From: Alistipes sp. | GTDB taxonomy: Bacteria; Bacteroidota; Bacteroidia; Bacteroidales; Rikenellaceae | Direction of reading: 5' to 3' | Length of the DNA: 41,740 bases | Assembly: GCA_017624955.1 (NCBI GenBank) | Contig: JAGAMA010000021.1 | Coordinates: 1 to 41,740, forward strand | Part shown: piece after piece, positions 31,858-40,780 of the stretch | Layout: the number at the start of each line of letters is the position of its first letter | How positions within the stretch are numbered: position 1 is the stretch's first letter | Position numbers and translations under genes: made by a program | Notes under the pieces: generated by a model | What the model was told of the DNA's origin: nothing | Seen by the model: only the letters and a program-made list of their open reading frames with translations | Databases searched by the model: none

Positions 31858-33900
31858 ATGAAGAAACTTTTACTCTCACTCTTTGCGACCCTTATGTTGT
31901 TGCCCGCCGTGGCCGATGAGGGTATGTGGTTGCCGAGCCTTATTTCGTCGCGCATGAAGGATATGCGTTCGAAGGGCTTCAAGCTCACCACCGAGGATAT
32001 TTACAGCATCAACAAGGCCTCGATGAAGGATGCCGTGGTGCTCTTTGGCGGCTTCTGCACGGGCGAGATCATCTCCGAGGAGGGTCTTGTGCTGACGAAC
32101 CACCACTGCGGCTACGATGCCATCCAGAGCCACTCGGCCGTTGAACACGACTACCTCACGAACGGCTTCTGGGCGCGCAACCGCCAAGAGGAGTTGCCGA
32201 ATGAGGGGCTGTGGGTGCGTATTCTGGTGCGCATGGAGGAGGTGACAGACCGCCTCGCAGCCGGAGCTACGCGCGAGGAGCTGATCGCCGAGGCGGTGAA
32301 GGAGGGCAAGAACTACCGCGCCACCATCGAGCAGATGTACTACGGCAACCAGCAGTTCCTCTTCCTCTACCAGCAGTTCGACGATGTGCGTCTGGTGGGT
32401 GCGCCCCCCTCGTCGATCGGTAAGTTCGGTGGCGACACGGACAACTGGATTTGGCCGCGCCACACGGGCGACTTCTCGCTCTTCCGCATCTATGCCGACA
32501 AGAACAACGAGCCGGCGGCCTACTCCGCAGAGAATGTCCCCTACCGCCCCAAGCGCCACTTCACGGTCTCGACCCGTGGCATCGACGAGGGCGATTTCAC
32601 GATGATTTACGGCTTTCCCGGCAACACGCAGCAGTACATCACTTCAGATGCCGTGAAGTATGTGCAGCACCGCTCCGACCCGATGAAGATCGACCTGCGC
32701 ACGCGCCGCCTGGAGATCATCGGCAAGGCGCAGGAGGCCGACCCGAAGGTGCGCATCCAGTATGCCGCCAAGCACGCCAACATCGCCAATGCCTGGAAGA
32801 AGTGGCAGGGCGAGGTGATGGGTCTGGAGCGCCTGAAGACGATCGAGAAGAAAGAGGCCTATGAGGCTCGTTTCCGCGCCTGGGCAGCCGACAAACCGGA
32901 GTATGCCCACCTGCTCGACTCGCTGGAGGCCGCCTATGCAGCCACGGCCGATTGGTACTACATGAATGAGCTGAAGAACGAGACCATCGGCACCATCGAG
33001 CTGTGGAAGGGAGCTTTCATGCGTCTTTCGGCCTTGCAGTTCGACAACACGCAGATCACCACGACACTAATCGAGACCTTCTATAAAGACTACGATGCCG
33101 AGGTGGACAAACAACTGACCATCGCCGTGCTGAACGGCTTTGAGGAGTATTGCCTCGAGGGGGCTTATCCGGCCAAGCTGAAGGCCTTGATCGAGAAGCA
33201 TGGTGGCGTGGAGAGCTATGTGGAGTATCTCTACGGCGAGAGCCGTGCCACGTCGCTCGAGAAGGGTCTCAACACCAGCGAGGAGGAGTGGAAGAGCGAT
33301 CCGGCACTGGAGCTTTACCTCATCATCAAGCCCGAGATGTGTCGCATCCCGCGCAACCTGAGCAATGTGGCTGCCATCGAGAAGTGGTTCCGCCCCTATC
33401 TGAAGGCGCTTATGGAATTTGATCCGAAGCGAGCCTTCTTCCCCGATGCCAACATGACCCTGCGCGTATCGTATGGTGCGGTGGCAGGCTACGAGTATGC
33501 CGATGGCGAGTACCACATCCCCCACACGACCATCGACGGCATCATCGCCAAGGATAACCCCGCGATCTACGACTACGACATTCCGCAGTCGCTGCGCGAG
33601 GTCTATGCCGCAAAGGATTACGGTCGCTGGGCGGTGGAGATGAATGGCAAACAGACCGTTCCGGTCTGCATCCTGGCCACGAACCACACCACAGGCGGCA
33701 ACTCCGGTTCGCCGATCCTCAACGGCCGTGGCGAGCTGGTGGGTCTGAACTTCGACCGCACCTGGCGCTCGACGATGAGCGACATCGCCTTCGATCCCAC
33801 GATCTGCCGCAACATCGGTGTCGATATCCGCTATGTGTTGTTCGTCATCGACAAGATCGGCGGCGCAGGCTACCTGATCGACGAGATGACGCTGAAATAG
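31858..33900 (+). CDS. dpp11: S46 dipeptidyl-peptidase, DPP11-type (Asp/Glu specific)
   Basis: A 680-residue exported serine peptidase of family S46 with a signal peptide (about 1-19). Visible catalytic parts are the His in TNHHCG (residues 80-85), the Asp of RHTGDFSLFR, and Ser616 in GGNSGSP. S46 enzymes release dipeptides from oligopeptides in the periplasm, feeding amino-acid fermentation. Eighteen residues after the Ser stands Arg634 in FDRTW. In DPP11 of Porphyromonas the matching Arg673 reads acidic P1 residues, whereas DPP7 has Gly there. This supports Asp/Glu preference. Confidence 0.9.
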   Translation: MKKLLLSLFATLMLLPAVADEGMWLPSLISSRMKDMRSKGFKLTTEDIYSINKASMKDAVVLFGGFCTGEIISEEGLVLTNHHCGYDAIQSHSAVEHDYLTNGFWARNRQEELPNEGLWVRILVRMEEVTDRLAAGATREELIAEAVKEGKNYRATIEQMYYGNQQFLFLYQQFDDVRLVGAPPSSIGKFGGDTDNWIWPRHTGDFSLFRIYADKNNEPAAYSAENVPYRPKRHFTVSTRGIDEGDFTMIYGFPGNTQQYITSDAVKYVQHRSDPMKIDLRTRRLEIIGKAQEADPKVRIQYAAKHANIANAWKKWQGEVMGLERLKTIEKKEAYEARFRAWAADKPEYAHLLDSLEAAYAATADWYYMNELKNETIGTIELWKGAFMRLSALQFDNTQITTTLIETFYKDYDAEVDKQLTIAVLNGFEEYCLEGAYPAKLKALIEKHGGVESYVEYLYGESRATSLEKGLNTSEEEWKSDPALELYLIIKPEMCRIPRNLSNVAAIEKWFRPYLKALMEFDPKRAFFPDANMTLRVSYGAVAGYEYADGEYHIPHTTIDGIIAKDNPAIYDYDIPQSLREVYAAKDYGRWAVEMNGKQTVPVCILATNHTTGGNSGSPILNGRGELVGLNFDRTWRSTMSDIAFDPTICRNIGVDIRYVLFVIDKIGGAGYLIDEMTLK

Positions 33901-33920
33901 CGTTGTGCGTTAAAAGTGAA

Positions 33921-33960
33921 AAGCGGGTGTCCGACGATTGTCGTGACACCCGCTTATTTT
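33921..33960 (+). terminator. dpp11 terminator
   Basis: AAGCGGGTGTC / GACACCCGCTT arms (33921-33931, 33945-33955), extended inside by CGAC-GATT-GTCG, followed by ATTTT. Confidence 0.85.
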
Positions 33961-33970
33961 GCATAGGGCT

Positions 33971-33995
33971 GCAGGTTCGATTCCTGTCCCGGGCA
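33971..33995 (+). pseudogene. tRNA 3'-end fragment (T arm plus acceptor strand)
   Basis: GCAGG-TTCGATT-CCTGT is a complete T arm (five-base stem with one G-T pair, seven-base loop), followed by CCCGGGC and a discriminator A. The 5' half of a tRNA (an expected GCCCGGG start, D arm and anticodon arm) is absent: the dpp11 terminator lies directly upstream. The acceptor strand would fit a tRNA-Leu-like molecule, but that is a guess. Fragments like this are usual at the far end of an integrated element. Confidence 0.65.
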
Positions 33996-34009
33996 ACAAA
34001 GTTGTAAGC

Positions 34010-35302
34010 TTATTTATGCAAGGTAAACTCCAACCTTAATCCGCCATTGGGGCGGTTTGAGGCGGTGATTGTGCCGCCGTGGAATTGGACGGCATGTTTT
34101 ACGATCGCAAGGCCCAGCCCCGTGCCACCCTTTTGGCGGGAGCGTCCCTTATCCACGCGGTAGAATCGCTCGAAAAGGTGTGGCAAATGCTTCTGTTCAA
34201 CACCTTTGCCATCATCCTCAAAGCGGATGCGGCACAGCTGCTCGTTATTTTCGAGCAACGAGATATAGATATGCTTGCCCTCCGAGTAGGCGATCGCGTT
34301 TTCGGTCAGGTTGCGGAAGATAGAGCCGATCAACGAGGGGTTGCCATCGACGATCACCTCATCGGGAAAATCGACATGCAGCATCAAACGCTCCTCCTCG
34401 GGCAAGATCTCCAACTCCTTAGCCACCTCATCAATTATATCGTTGATTACAACTCTCTCCTTGCCAATCAAGGCGCTCCCATCCTCCATGCGCGTAATCA
34501 GCGATACGTCGTTCAGCAGGCGGCGCAGACGCTCATTGTGCGTATAACAACGACCGATCAATTCTTGTCGCTTCTCGTCACTTAAGCTAATACCCGAAAG
34601 CAGGGTTTCGAGGCACACCTGGATCGATGCCACGGGGGTTTTCAGCTCGTGGTTGATGTTGTTTGTAAGCTGGCGTTTGAAGCGCATTCGCTCCTGCTCG
34701 GCCTCATAGCGATTGACGCGCTCGATATCCTTGCCGAGTCGGCGAGTGGTAAAGTATGCCACCACACTCATTATAAGTGTGATTGAAATCATCACAATCA
34801 GGAACGACCAATCGGCCTTAAGCAGGTCGCGTAGTGTATTTGAATAGGGAATAGCCGTGCGGACAACAACACGCTTGCCGCGCGTGGCCGAGTAGAAATA
34901 GGCACGGCCATCGCTCGCGGAACGTCGTCCGATATGATACCCCGAACCCTTCAGCAACGCTTCGGCCACCTCGGGGCGATTGCGGTGGTTATCGAGCGAG
35001 TCGAGCGAAATGGTGTTGTCATAAACCACAGCACCCGTACGAGTGATAATCGATATTCGCAACTCTTCAAAAGGCTTGTCATGGGTGGCAATATAATCTT
35101 CGTACGGCTCACCATCTTCAACTGTTGCGAGTAGATGGCGGTTATATTGTTGAAGTTGTGCATTCAGAAAATCCGATTTATACTCCTTCTCACGCAGATA
35201 TTGAAAACCGATAAAGCAGAGTACAAGCGCCCACGAGAAGGCAAGCAACAGCAGAAACAGCCGTTTGTGAAACGATATGTTAGTCTCGGAAGCCATACCC
35301 AA
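34010..35302 (-). CDS. phoR: Sensor histidine kinase, PhoR-like
   Basis: A 430-residue membrane kinase. Helices at about 13-35 and 165-187 flank a ~130-residue periplasmic sensor region. The dimerisation box is NINHELKTPVAS with the phospho-His near residue 216. The ATPase domain has NLTENAIAYS (N box), FEDDGKGVE (G1) and GGTGLGLAIVKHAV (G2). The start at 35302 overlaps the response regulator gene by 23 bp; a second Met at 35296 is also possible. Its place next to pst genes suggests phosphate sensing. Confidence 0.85.
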   Translation of the reverse strand: MGMASETNISFHKRLFLLLLAFSWALVLCFIGFQYLREKEYKSDFLNAQLQQYNRHLLATVEDGEPYEDYIATHDKPFEELRISIITRTGAVVYDNTISLDSLDNHRNRPEVAEALLKGSGYHIGRRSASDGRAYFYSATRGKRVVVRTAIPYSNTLRDLLKADWSFLIVMISITLIMSVVAYFTTRRLGKDIERVNRYEAEQERMRFKRQLTNNINHELKTPVASIQVCLETLLSGISLSDEKRQELIGRCYTHNERLRRLLNDVSLITRMEDGSALIGKERVVINDIIDEVAKELEILPEEERLMLHVDFPDEVIVDGNPSLIGSIFRNLTENAIAYSEGKHIYISLLENNEQLCRIRFEDDGKGVEQKHLPHLFERFYRVDKGRSRQKGGTGLGLAIVKHAVQFHGGTITASNRPNGGLRLEFTLHK

Positions 35303-35981
35303 AGCCTGAGCGGGTTACAATATACGAGCCGTAAGTGCCGATCTTGGAGCGCAGACGGGTGATATTGACATCAATGGTGCGGCTAAGCACAACCACCTCA
35401 TCGCTCCAGACATTGCTCAGAATCTGCTCGCGGGAGCAAATCTTACCTCTATGCAGAATCAAATAGGCCAACAGCTCAAACTCTTTTCGCGCCAACTTCA
35501 CCTCCCTGCCATCTACGGTGCAACGCTTAAATTCCAAATCAAGACATAACCCATCGACCGTTAATCGGTTGGGCTTTTCGGCGAGCGCATTGGTGCTGTT
35601 CTTATGGTTGGCCGTGCGGCGTAGCACACTCTTAACGCGGGCTATGACATTACGGATGGTGTAGGGTTTCGTAATATAGTCGTCGGCACCGAGGTCAAGC
35701 CCCATAATCATATCATCCTCGGTATCGCGCGCCGTACAAAATATGATGGGGATATCGGCCGTGGCGACATCGGCTTTCAGCATCTTGGCCATCTTTATAC
35801 CGCTTATTTCGCCCATCATGATATCGAGCAGAATGAGCGAATACTCCTTTAGGTTGTAGCCGAGTGCCTGCTCGGCACTGAATGCCGTATCGACATCATA
35901 CCCCTCATTTTCGAGGTTTAGTTTAAGGACTTCGCACAGCGTCTCCTCGTCGTCTACGATCAATATACGATTGGTTGTCAT
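35280..35981 (-). CDS. phoB: Response regulator, PhoB/OmpR family
   Basis: A 233-residue regulator. The receiver domain has acidic Asp10/Asp11, phospho-acceptor Asp53 in LLLDIMM, FCTARD and the Lys of TKPY. The C-terminal winged helix includes LARKEFELLAYLI, then SREQILSNVWSDE and VDVNITRLRSKIG. Divergent from the porin-pst operon, it is the likely activator of that operon. It has its own promoter (TTTG 36031-36034; TATTTTTG 36005-36012 on the minus strand). Confidence 0.88.
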   Translation of the reverse strand: MTTNRILIVDDEETLCEVLKLNLENEGYDVDTAFSAEQALGYNLKEYSLILLDIMMGEISGIKMAKMLKADVATADIPIIFCTARDTEDDMIMGLDLGADDYITKPYTIRNVIARVKSVLRRTANHKNSTNALAEKPNRLTVDGLCLDLEFKRCTVDGREVKLARKEFELLAYLILHRGKICSREQILSNVWSDEVVVLSRTIDVNITRLRSKIGTYGSYIVTRSGFGYGFRD

Positions 35982-36004
35982 ATCCCATACAAATGGTTAC
36001 ACAG

Positions 36005-36143
36005 CAAAAATACAGCGTTTTGGCGAATCGCAAAATAAATAAAACAAGATTTAATAAAAATGTAATAATCGCCTCGCCGAAAGCTATTTCACGAAAACCT
36101 AACCATTTTGAAACAATTATGAAATCTATATAGGCGACTTTTG
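36005..36143. promoter_or_regulatory. Divergent phoB / porin-pst promoter region with possible Pho box
   Basis: Leftward: TATTTTTG (36005-36012, minus) with TTTG 18 bp away (36031-36034). Rightward: GACTTTTG (36136-36143), one mismatch from the -7 consensus and lacking a -33 at normal spacing. In its place TGAAA occurs twice exactly 11 bp apart (36109-36113 and 36120-36124), the spacing of PhoB/OmpR direct repeats. This layout fits an activator-dependent promoter. Confidence 0.5.
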
Positions 36144-36166
36144 CAGCGTCAAACTTAAAGGAAAAA

Positions 36167-37153
36167 ATGACAATGAAGACAAAAGTAATCTTGGCAGGCA
36201 TGTTAGCCTGCATCGGCATCACGGCACAGGCGCAGGATGCCGCAACCGAGGAGCCGAGAGGCAAAGCGATTGTACAGGTGTTCGGAAATTTCCACACCGG
36301 TTTTGGAGCAGAGAACGATGACCGAGGCTTCGAGTTGGACCGCAGCTACCTGGGCTACGAGTACAACCTTGGCAAAGGTCTTACGGTAAAGGGTGTGATG
36401 GATATCGGCCAGTCGAAACAGGTCGATGATTACCACCGCATCGCCTATATCAAAAATGCCATGATTTCGTGGAAAACGGGTAACCTGACGCTGAACGGCG
36501 GTCTGATTTCGACCACGCAGTTCAACTTCCAGGAGAAGTTCTGGGGCTACCGCTACATCCTAAAATCGTTCCAGGATCAATATAAATTCGGCAGCAGCGC
36601 CGATTTGGGTCTCTCGGCCGCCTACAAATTTGCCGACTGGCTTTCGGCCGATGTGATCGTGGTCAATGGCGAGGGCTACAAGAAGATTCAGACGAACGAC
36701 GGCCTGAACTACGGTGTGGGCATCACGCTGACCCCTGCTAAAGGTTTTCAGATTCGCCTCTATGGCGGCATCAACGAGTGTGGCGAGGAGGGGAAGGAGA
36801 ACACGACCAACCTGGCCGCCTTCGTAGGCTACAAGCACGAGAAATTTACGCTCGGTGCGGAGTACAACCAGCTCTGGAATGCCTCTTATACGGATGGTGC
36901 CGACCAGAGCGGTTATTCGGTCTATGCTTCGATCAAACTTTCGAAGGTGGCCGATCTCTATGCCCGCTTCGATGAGCTTTGCTCGAAGGATGATTGGAAC
37001 AATGCAAAGGATGAGCAGGCCGCTATCCTCGGTGCGCAGTTCAAGGTGGGTAAATATGTAAAAATTGCCCCGAACTTCCGACTCACGATGCCGAAGGCCT
37101 CGGGCGCAGATAATCGTTACGCCGCCTTCATCAACTGCTATTTCGGATTCTAA
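36167..37153 (+). CDS. OprO/OprP-like outer-membrane porin
   Basis: A 328-residue protein with a signal peptide (about 1-23, ending AQAQ; a second Met at 36173 gives the same signal). Beta strands of a small porin barrel follow, with alternating aromatic residues, for example RGFELDRSYLGYEYNLGKGLTVKGVMDIG and a C-terminal FINCYFGF ending in Phe. It matches the phosphate-selective porin O/P group loosely. Its place at the head of the pst operon supports phosphate passage through the outer membrane. Confidence 0.78.
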   Translation: MTMKTKVILAGMLACIGITAQAQDAATEEPRGKAIVQVFGNFHTGFGAENDDRGFELDRSYLGYEYNLGKGLTVKGVMDIGQSKQVDDYHRIAYIKNAMISWKTGNLTLNGGLISTTQFNFQEKFWGYRYILKSFQDQYKFGSSADLGLSAAYKFADWLSADVIVVNGEGYKKIQTNDGLNYGVGITLTPAKGFQIRLYGGINECGEEGKENTTNLAAFVGYKHEKFTLGAEYNQLWNASYTDGADQSGYSVYASIKLSKVADLYARFDELCSKDDWNNAKDEQAAILGAQFKVGKYVKIAPNFRLTMPKASGADNRYAAFINCYFGF

Positions 37154-37185
37154 ATCAAGTATAAACATTTAATAGTTAGGTTAGT

Positions 37186-38247
37186 ATGAAAAAGATTTTT
37201 GCATCGGTTATGACATGGGCTGTTGCCGTAGCTTTGGTAGCTTGTGGTGGCAACGCCAACCAGGAGGGTCGTGAGGCCCAAGAGCTTTCGGGGGCAGGCG
37301 CCACCTTCCCGCAGCCCTTCTACAACGTGGTTTTTGAGCAGTTCGGACAAGTACATGGTGACCAGGTGGCCTACGGTGGCATCGGCTCGGGCGGTGGTGT
37401 GCGCAATCTGCGCGACAAGATCGTCGATTTTGCCGGTAGTGATGCCTACCTCTCGGACGAGGAGATGGCAGCGATGGACCCCGTGGTGCATATCCCGACC
37501 TGCATGGGTGCTGTGGTGTTGGCCTACAACCTCGAGGGTGTCTCGGGATTGAAACTTACAGGCGAGGTAATTGCCCAGATCTTCGCCGGAGAGATTACGA
37601 TGTGGAACGATGAGCGTTTGGTAGCACTTAATCCGAGTATGGAGCTTCCGGCAGAGTCTATTATCCCGGTATATCGTTCCGATGGATCGGGTACGACCTT
37701 CGTATTTACCGACTACCTGACGAAGGTGAGCCCGATGTGGGCCACGAAGTATGGCATGGGCAAATCGGTCGATTTCCCTGTGGGTCAGGCTGCCAAGGGC
37801 AATCCGGGCGTGGCCGGTGTGATTAAGCAGACCAAGCATACGATTGGCTATGTCGGTTCGGAGTATGCCTTTGCACAGCAAATCCCTTATGCCGCAATCG
37901 AGAACAAGCGAGGCGAGTTTATTTTACCCTCAACAGCCAGCATCTCCGCTGCTGCATCGGGCGAAATGCCGGCCGATACGCGTTGCTCGATTACCAACTC
38001 CGAGGCACCGAGAGCCTATCCCATCTCGACCTTTACCTGGATGATTATCTACAAGGAGCAGCACTACGCCGACCGCAAGAAGGAGCAGGCCATGGCCACC
38101 CTCGACCTGCTGAAGTATATCCTCTCCGACGAGGCGCAGGCCATTAGCTCGGAGGTGCACTATGCACCGCTGCCGACGAAGGCCAAAGAGTTGAGCTTGG
38201 AGAATCTGAAGTCCGTAACCTTTGACGGTGTGGCAATACTGCAATAA
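37186..38247 (+). CDS. pstS: Phosphate-binding protein PstS
   Basis: A 353-residue lipoprotein (LVACGG, Cys20) that binds phosphate in the periplasm. SGAGATFPQPFYNVVF, IGSGGGVRNLRDKIVDFAGSD and YRSDGSGTTFVFTDYL supply the phosphate-contacting loops usual for PstS. It sits 32 bp after the porin gene and 11 bp before pstC. Confidence 0.95.
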   Translation: MKKIFASVMTWAVAVALVACGGNANQEGREAQELSGAGATFPQPFYNVVFEQFGQVHGDQVAYGGIGSGGGVRNLRDKIVDFAGSDAYLSDEEMAAMDPVVHIPTCMGAVVLAYNLEGVSGLKLTGEVIAQIFAGEITMWNDERLVALNPSMELPAESIIPVYRSDGSGTTFVFTDYLTKVSPMWATKYGMGKSVDFPVGQAAKGNPGVAGVIKQTKHTIGYVGSEYAFAQQIPYAAIENKRGEFILPSTASISAAASGEMPADTRCSITNSEAPRAYPISTFTWMIIYKEQHYADRKKEQAMATLDLLKYILSDEAQAISSEVHYAPLPTKAKELSLENLKSVTFDGVAILQ

Positions 38248-38258
38248 GAGCGAGCAAT

Positions 38259-39116
38259 ATGAACGATAGATTATACAAAATCCTATTGTTCGCGGCCGCA
38301 TTGATTATGCCGATAGTGTGCGGGGGTGTCGTGTACGCCCTCGTCACTGACGCATATGAGGCCTTCGAACATTTCGGATTCTTCAAGTTTCTGACCTCCT
38401 CGGAGTGGAGCTACACCGAGGGGTCGGAGCAGTATGGTGCGTTGCCCTTCGTCACGGGTACGCTGATGACTACGCTCCTGGCCCTTATCTTCTGCATCCC
38501 CTTCTCGCTGCCCGTCGCAATGTTCGTGGGCGAGTATTTCAAGGGGACGCGCATGGCTGCCATCTTAAGCACCGTGACCGACCTTTTGGCAGGTATCCCC
38601 TCGATTATCTACGGTCTGTGGGGCTTCTACACGTTGCGCCCGATCATTATGGCGCTCAACATCTCGCCGCAGGGCTCGGGCATATTGACCGCCTCGCTCG
38701 TACTGGCGATTATGATTATCCCTTATGCCGCTTCGCTCAGTGCCGAGTTTATCAAGATGGTGCCCAACGACCTGAAGGAGGGGGCATACAGCCTGGGGGC
38801 CACGCGTGCCGAGGTGATTCGCAAGGTGGTATTTCCCGTGGCCGGCTCGGGTATCTTCTCCTCGTATGTTTTGGCCATTGGCCGCGCCTTGGGCGAGACG
38901 ATGACCGTCACGATGCTTATCGGTAACACGAATAACATCCCCGACTCGATCACCTCGACGGGCAACTCGATGGCCTCCATCATCGCCAACCAGTTCGGCG
39001 AGGCGGATGATCTGCGACTCTCCTCGCTCATTGCCATCGGCCTGATCCTCTTTCTGATTACGGCCTTTATCAATCTGATCGGTAAAATCATGATTAAACG
39101 CGCAAGAATAGCATAA
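38259..39116 (+). CDS. pstC: Phosphate ABC transporter permease PstC
   Basis: A 285-residue inner-membrane permease with six predicted helices. The EAA loop that docks on PstB is EGAYSLGATRAEVIRKVVFP, with GRALGETMTVTMLIGNT after it. Shorter than the E. coli protein, as is usual outside enterobacteria. Start at 38259; pstA follows after 4 bp. Confidence 0.94.
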   Translation: MNDRLYKILLFAAALIMPIVCGGVVYALVTDAYEAFEHFGFFKFLTSSEWSYTEGSEQYGALPFVTGTLMTTLLALIFCIPFSLPVAMFVGEYFKGTRMAAILSTVTDLLAGIPSIIYGLWGFYTLRPIIMALNISPQGSGILTASLVLAIMIIPYAASLSAEFIKMVPNDLKEGAYSLGATRAEVIRKVVFPVAGSGIFSSYVLAIGRALGETMTVTMLIGNTNNIPDSITSTGNSMASIIANQFGEADDLRLSSLIAIGLILFLITAFINLIGKIMIKRARIA

Positions 39117-39120
39117 TACG

Positions 39121-39987
39121 ATGGAAAAGTTGAAAATCAAGAATCGTTTGGCAAAAGATAAAGCGTTGCTGTGGGGTGTATGTCTCTTGGCCGGCCTGAC
39201 GGCTGTTCCGCTGCTGGCTATTTTGGGCGAGGTCTTTCTGCGTGGTTACGACCAGCTTTCGTGGTCGTTCTTTACCGAGCCGACCCCCACGGCCTATAAG
39301 GCGATGAAGGCCCTCGAGGCGGGCGAGCCCATCCCGGGAGGTATTGCCAACGGAATCGTTGGTACGATGTTGATGCTCGGCATGGCAGCCGTTGTGGCCA
39401 TTCCGATCGGCATCCTTTGCGGTGCGTTCTTGGCCGAGAATCCCAAAAACCGATTCGCTCAGACGGTGAGCTACCTAACCGACCTGCTGCAAGGCACGCC
39501 CTCGGTGATTATCGGTATTGTGGTCTATATCTGGGTGGTTGTTCCAATGAAAGGCTACTCGGCCATTGCCGGTAGCGTGGCACTCTTTATTATGATGCTT
39601 CCGCTCATTATCCGCTCGACGGAGGAGACCTTGAAGATTCTGCCCGCATCGCTCAAAGAGGCGGGGCTGGCACTCGGTGGCAATCGCGCCCGCGTGATGC
39701 TGAAGGTGCAGCTTCCGGCCGCCTTCGGAGGTATCTTTACGGGTGTGCTGTTGGCCATTTCGCGCGTAATCGGCGAGACAGCTCCGCTGATGTTTACGGC
39801 ACTCGGCTGCTCGTTTATCCGCTTTGCCATCGACAAGCCGATCTCGGCAGTGCCGCTGCTTATCTGGGAGTTCTTCAACGACCCCAACCTCCAGGAGCTG
39901 ATTTGGGGCGCTTCGCTCTTCTTGTTATTATTTGTTCTTACCTTGAATCTTACCGCTAAATATCTTGCAAAAAGATGGAATCAGTAA
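39121..39987 (+). CDS. pstA: Phosphate ABC transporter permease PstA
   Basis: A 288-residue partner of PstC with six predicted membrane helices. The EAA loop is EAGLALGGNRARVMLKVQLPAA, then SRVIGETAPLMFTAL. Its end overlaps the start of pstB by 13 bp, so the two are translationally linked. Confidence 0.94.
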   Translation: MEKLKIKNRLAKDKALLWGVCLLAGLTAVPLLAILGEVFLRGYDQLSWSFFTEPTPTAYKAMKALEAGEPIPGGIANGIVGTMLMLGMAAVVAIPIGILCGAFLAENPKNRFAQTVSYLTDLLQGTPSVIIGIVVYIWVVVPMKGYSAIAGSVALFIMMLPLIIRSTEETLKILPASLKEAGLALGGNRARVMLKVQLPAAFGGIFTGVLLAISRVIGETAPLMFTALGCSFIRFAIDKPISAVPLLIWEFFNDPNLQELIWGASLFLLLFVLTLNLTAKYLAKRWNQ

Positions 39988-40742
39988 CACCTATACTCGA
40001 ATTTAATAAGACTTGCGTGTCGTACACCAAGCAGACGATGGCCGTGAAATATGTATCGGCAGCCATCGAACGAAATACCATCACCGCCATCATGGGACCT
40101 TCGGGCTGTGGCAAATCGACCCTGCTGCGTGCCGTGAACCTGATGCACAACCTCTATCCCAACATCCGTGTCGATGGCGAGATTCTGCTCAATGGCGAGA
40201 ATATCCTCTCGATGGAGCCTATCGATGTGCGCCGCCGTGTGGGTATGGTCTTTCAGCGCCCTGCGCCCTTCCCGACGATGAGCATCTACGACAATGTGCT
40301 TTCGGGCTATGCGCTCAATGGCATCCGCCTCTCGAAGAGCGAGAAGGACGAGACGGTTGAGCGCTGCCTAAAGAGCGTTGCGCTGTGGGATGAGGTGAAG
40401 GATGTGCTGAATAAGAAGGGTACGTTCCTCTCGGGTGGTCAGCAGCAGCGTTTGTGCATTGCCCGCGCCCTGGCCATGAAGCCCGACATCCTGCTGATGG
40501 ACGAGCCGACCTCGGCACTCGACCCCATTGCCACGGCCCATATCGAGGAGCTGATGCAGGAGCTACAAAAGGAGGTTACCATCCTCATTGTCACCCACAA
40601 TATGGGACAGGCGATGCGCATCTCCTCGAAGTCGATGTTTATGTACCTCGGCGAGCTGGTGGAGTATGGCGACACGGCCACGATGTTCTCCAACCCCTCG
40701 GACGACCGCACCAAAGCCTACCTTACGGGCAAGATGGGTTAA
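39975..40742 (+). CDS. pstB: Phosphate ABC transporter ATPase PstB
   Basis: A 255-residue cytosolic ATPase. Walker A GPSGCGKST, Q loop MVFQRPAPFPTMSIYDNV, ABC signature LSGGQQQRLCIARAL, Walker B ILLMDEPTSALD and the H loop ILIVTHN are all present. The start overlaps pstA by 13 bp. In many genomes phoU follows pstB; here no gene follows for over 600 bp and a hairpin lies straight after the stop. Confidence 0.96.
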   Translation: MESVTPILEFNKTCVSYTKQTMAVKYVSAAIERNTITAIMGPSGCGKSTLLRAVNLMHNLYPNIRVDGEILLNGENILSMEPIDVRRRVGMVFQRPAPFPTMSIYDNVLSGYALNGIRLSKSEKDETVERCLKSVALWDEVKDVLNKKGTFLSGGQQQRLCIARALAMKPDILLMDEPTSALDPIATAHIEELMQELQKEVTILIVTHNMGQAMRISSKSMFMYLGELVEYGDTATMFSNPSDDRTKAYLTGKMG

Positions 40743-40744
40743 TT

Positions 40745-40780
40745 TTGTTGTGGGCAAGTGCAAGGGCTTGCCCCCAACAA
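40745..40780 (+). terminator. Hairpin after pstB, probable terminator
   Basis: TTGTTGTGGGCAAG (40745-40758) pairs with CTTGCCCCCAACAA (40767-40780) with one mismatch. The strength suits termination although the following tract is A- rather than T-rich. Confidence 0.6.
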
